24,873 bases of DNA. Origin: an uncultured bacterium. GTDB lineage: Bacteria; Bacillota; Clostridia; Lachnospirales; Lachnospiraceae. A program made the translations under genes and the position numbers. Location of the stretch: contig CAJMRM010000046.1 in the NCBI GenBank assembly GCA_905215775.1, forward strand, positions 1 to 24,873, written 5' to 3'. The notes under the pieces were generated by a model. It saw nothing but the letters and a program-made list of their open reading frames with translations, searched no databases and had not been told where the DNA came from. Shown piece by piece: positions 23,997 to 24,873 of this stretch; position 1 is the first letter of the stretch; each line of letters begins with the position of its first letter.

Positions 23997-24732
23997 GTCC
24001 TGGCCGTTCTGCTCTCACCAGAAGCATCATGGGCCGTCTCAGCTCATCCTTCATTCCCGGAATGGTCAGCATTTCCTCCGATGGCCGCGCCTCCCGTACC
24101 TCCTTAAGGATAAAACCGCTGTCCAGCAGTCCCATGAGGATCTGCTCCAGGGTATGATGCTGTTTTTTTATCCTGCAGCCCAGAAAGCTGGTATCCCGGG
24201 GCCCCGGATAAAAATACCGGTCCACCGGCCAGTAAAGCGCTTCTCCCTCCTGGCTGCGGATCCATTCCTGGTCTACTCCGGCGGTAAATACCGGGTGCTC
24301 AATATTAAATAAAAATACCCCTCCCGGCCGCAGGGCCGTATATATCCTGGAGAAAATATCCGCCAGCTCCTCTATATAATGCAGGGCAAGGTTGGACACC
24401 ACCAGATCCCAGCTCTGCTCCGGATATTCATAATCACAAATGCCGCAGAGACGGTACGTGATCCGCTCCCCCTTATTCCTTCGCGCGGCTTCCTCCAGCA
24501 TTCTCCGGCTGGAATCGATCCCTAAAATTTTCCTGGCGCCGGCCTCCTCCGCAAATCTGCAGTGCCATCCGTACCCACAGCCCAAATCCAGTACATCCTT
24601 CCCCATGACCGGCGGAAACATGGATTTCATCTGGTGCCACTCCCCGGCGCCTGAAAGCCCCTCCCGGCTTCTCGTCATCTGCTGATACTGCTGAAAAAAT
24701 TCCAGATCATCATATTCATTTCTTTCTTTCAT
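23989..24732 (-). CDS. Class I SAM-dependent methyltransferase
   Basis: The 247-residue cytoplasmic protein has the class I methyltransferase core: motif I DVLDLGCGYGWHC (~46-58), the acidic end of strand 2 in ILGIDSSRRMLEEA, motif post-II CGICDYEY, WDLVVSNLALHYIEEL and the post-III ALRPGGVFLFNIEHP. It resembles UbiE/BioC-like small-molecule methyltransferases; the acceptor is not identifiable. A GGGAGGACG site precedes the ATG. It lies 51-63 nt upstream of the lipoprotein gene on the same strand. Confidence 0.88.
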   Translation of the reverse strand: MKERNEYDDLEFFQQYQQMTRSREGLSGAGEWHQMKSMFPPVMGKDVLDLGCGYGWHCRFAEEAGARKILGIDSSRRMLEEAARRNKGERITYRLCGICDYEYPEQSWDLVVSNLALHYIEELADIFSRIYTALRPGGVFLFNIEHPVFTAGVDQEWIRSQEGEALYWPVDRYFYPGPRDTSFLGCRIKKQHHTLEQILMGLLDSGFILKEVREARPSEEMLTIPGMKDELRRPMMLLVRAERPGLV

Positions 24733-24821
24733 TTCCGTCCTCCCAATAATAAACTCCCTATGCGTTCCATTCTGGTCCCATCCGGCTCCCTTTCTTCAGA
24801 CCTCCGACACATAAACCGCAA

Positions 24822-24850
24822 AAGGAAGCCCTATAAATCAAGGCTTCCTT
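24822..24850 (-). terminator. Probable terminator of a gene beyond the right edge
   Basis: AAGGAAGCC (24822-24830) pairs perfectly with GGCTTCCTT (24842-24850). On the minus strand the stem is followed by TTTTGCGGTTT, as expected for a minus-strand gene ending just past 24850. Nothing else is seen in 24733-24873. Confidence 0.6.
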
Positions 24851-24873
24851 AACAAAGAAAAAAGCACGAAACG

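Noticed and set aside
1..24873. CRISPR arrays, insertion sequences, prophage or restriction genes
   Set aside because: No spaced direct-repeat arrays, transposase, integrase, phage or nuclease motifs were seen in any frame.

Overview
The window looks like chromosomal DNA from a strict anaerobe of the Clostridia, most likely a Lachnospiraceae relative. This is inferred from gene content: a monomeric [FeFe] hydrogenase with a TM1266-type regulator, an EFR1-type flavodoxin/ferredoxin, a giant BadF/CoA-activase fusion, and strong AGGAGG-type ribosome binding sites. Most of the window is moderately GC-rich with C/G-ending codons. The first ~1.65 kb is visibly AT-richer and may have a different history.

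Layout. (1) 1-1629, + strand: the 3' end of a YfcC/DcuC-type carrier followed 15 nt later by an M20D amidohydrolase, probably an uptake-and-hydrolysis pair. (2) 5416-1798, - strand: an operon of a rhomboid-like membrane protein without catalytic residues, pyruvate kinase and a divergent diaminopimelate decarboxylase-like enzyme, read from a good sigma-A promoter at 5466-5495. (3) 5822-10144, +: a 1440-residue fusion of two activase ATPase domains with the DUF2229/dehydratase-like part, behind a structured leader. (4) 10291-13164, +: a yybP-ykoY manganese riboswitch with its terminator, controlling a P-type cation ATPase whose true start is GTG 10531. (5) 16150-13240, -: an [FeFe] hydrogenase and a MATE transporter. 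(6) 16430-19254, +: a divergent operon of a TM1266-family regulator and a complete NitT/TauT-type ABC importer (lipoprotein, permease, ATPase). (7) 20980-19317, -: tRNA-Leu(UAG), mntP manganese exporter and purine nucleoside phosphorylase. (8) 21850-21104, -: EFR1-family ferredoxin. (9) 22038-23399, +: a second M20D amidohydrolase. (10) 24732-23443, -: a SAM methyltransferase and a small lipoprotein.

Two themes recur. One is low-potential iron-sulfur chemistry (hydrogenase, TM1266 protein, EFR1 ferredoxin, activase fusion). The other is manganese export (riboswitch-controlled ATPase and MntP). The best candidate for something poorly described is the hydrogenase / TM1266 / ABC-importer locus at 14684-19254. 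The rhomboid pseudoprotease with a C-terminal zinc-ligand module, co-transcribed with pyruvate kinase, is the second. All family calls are by eye; no database search was run.
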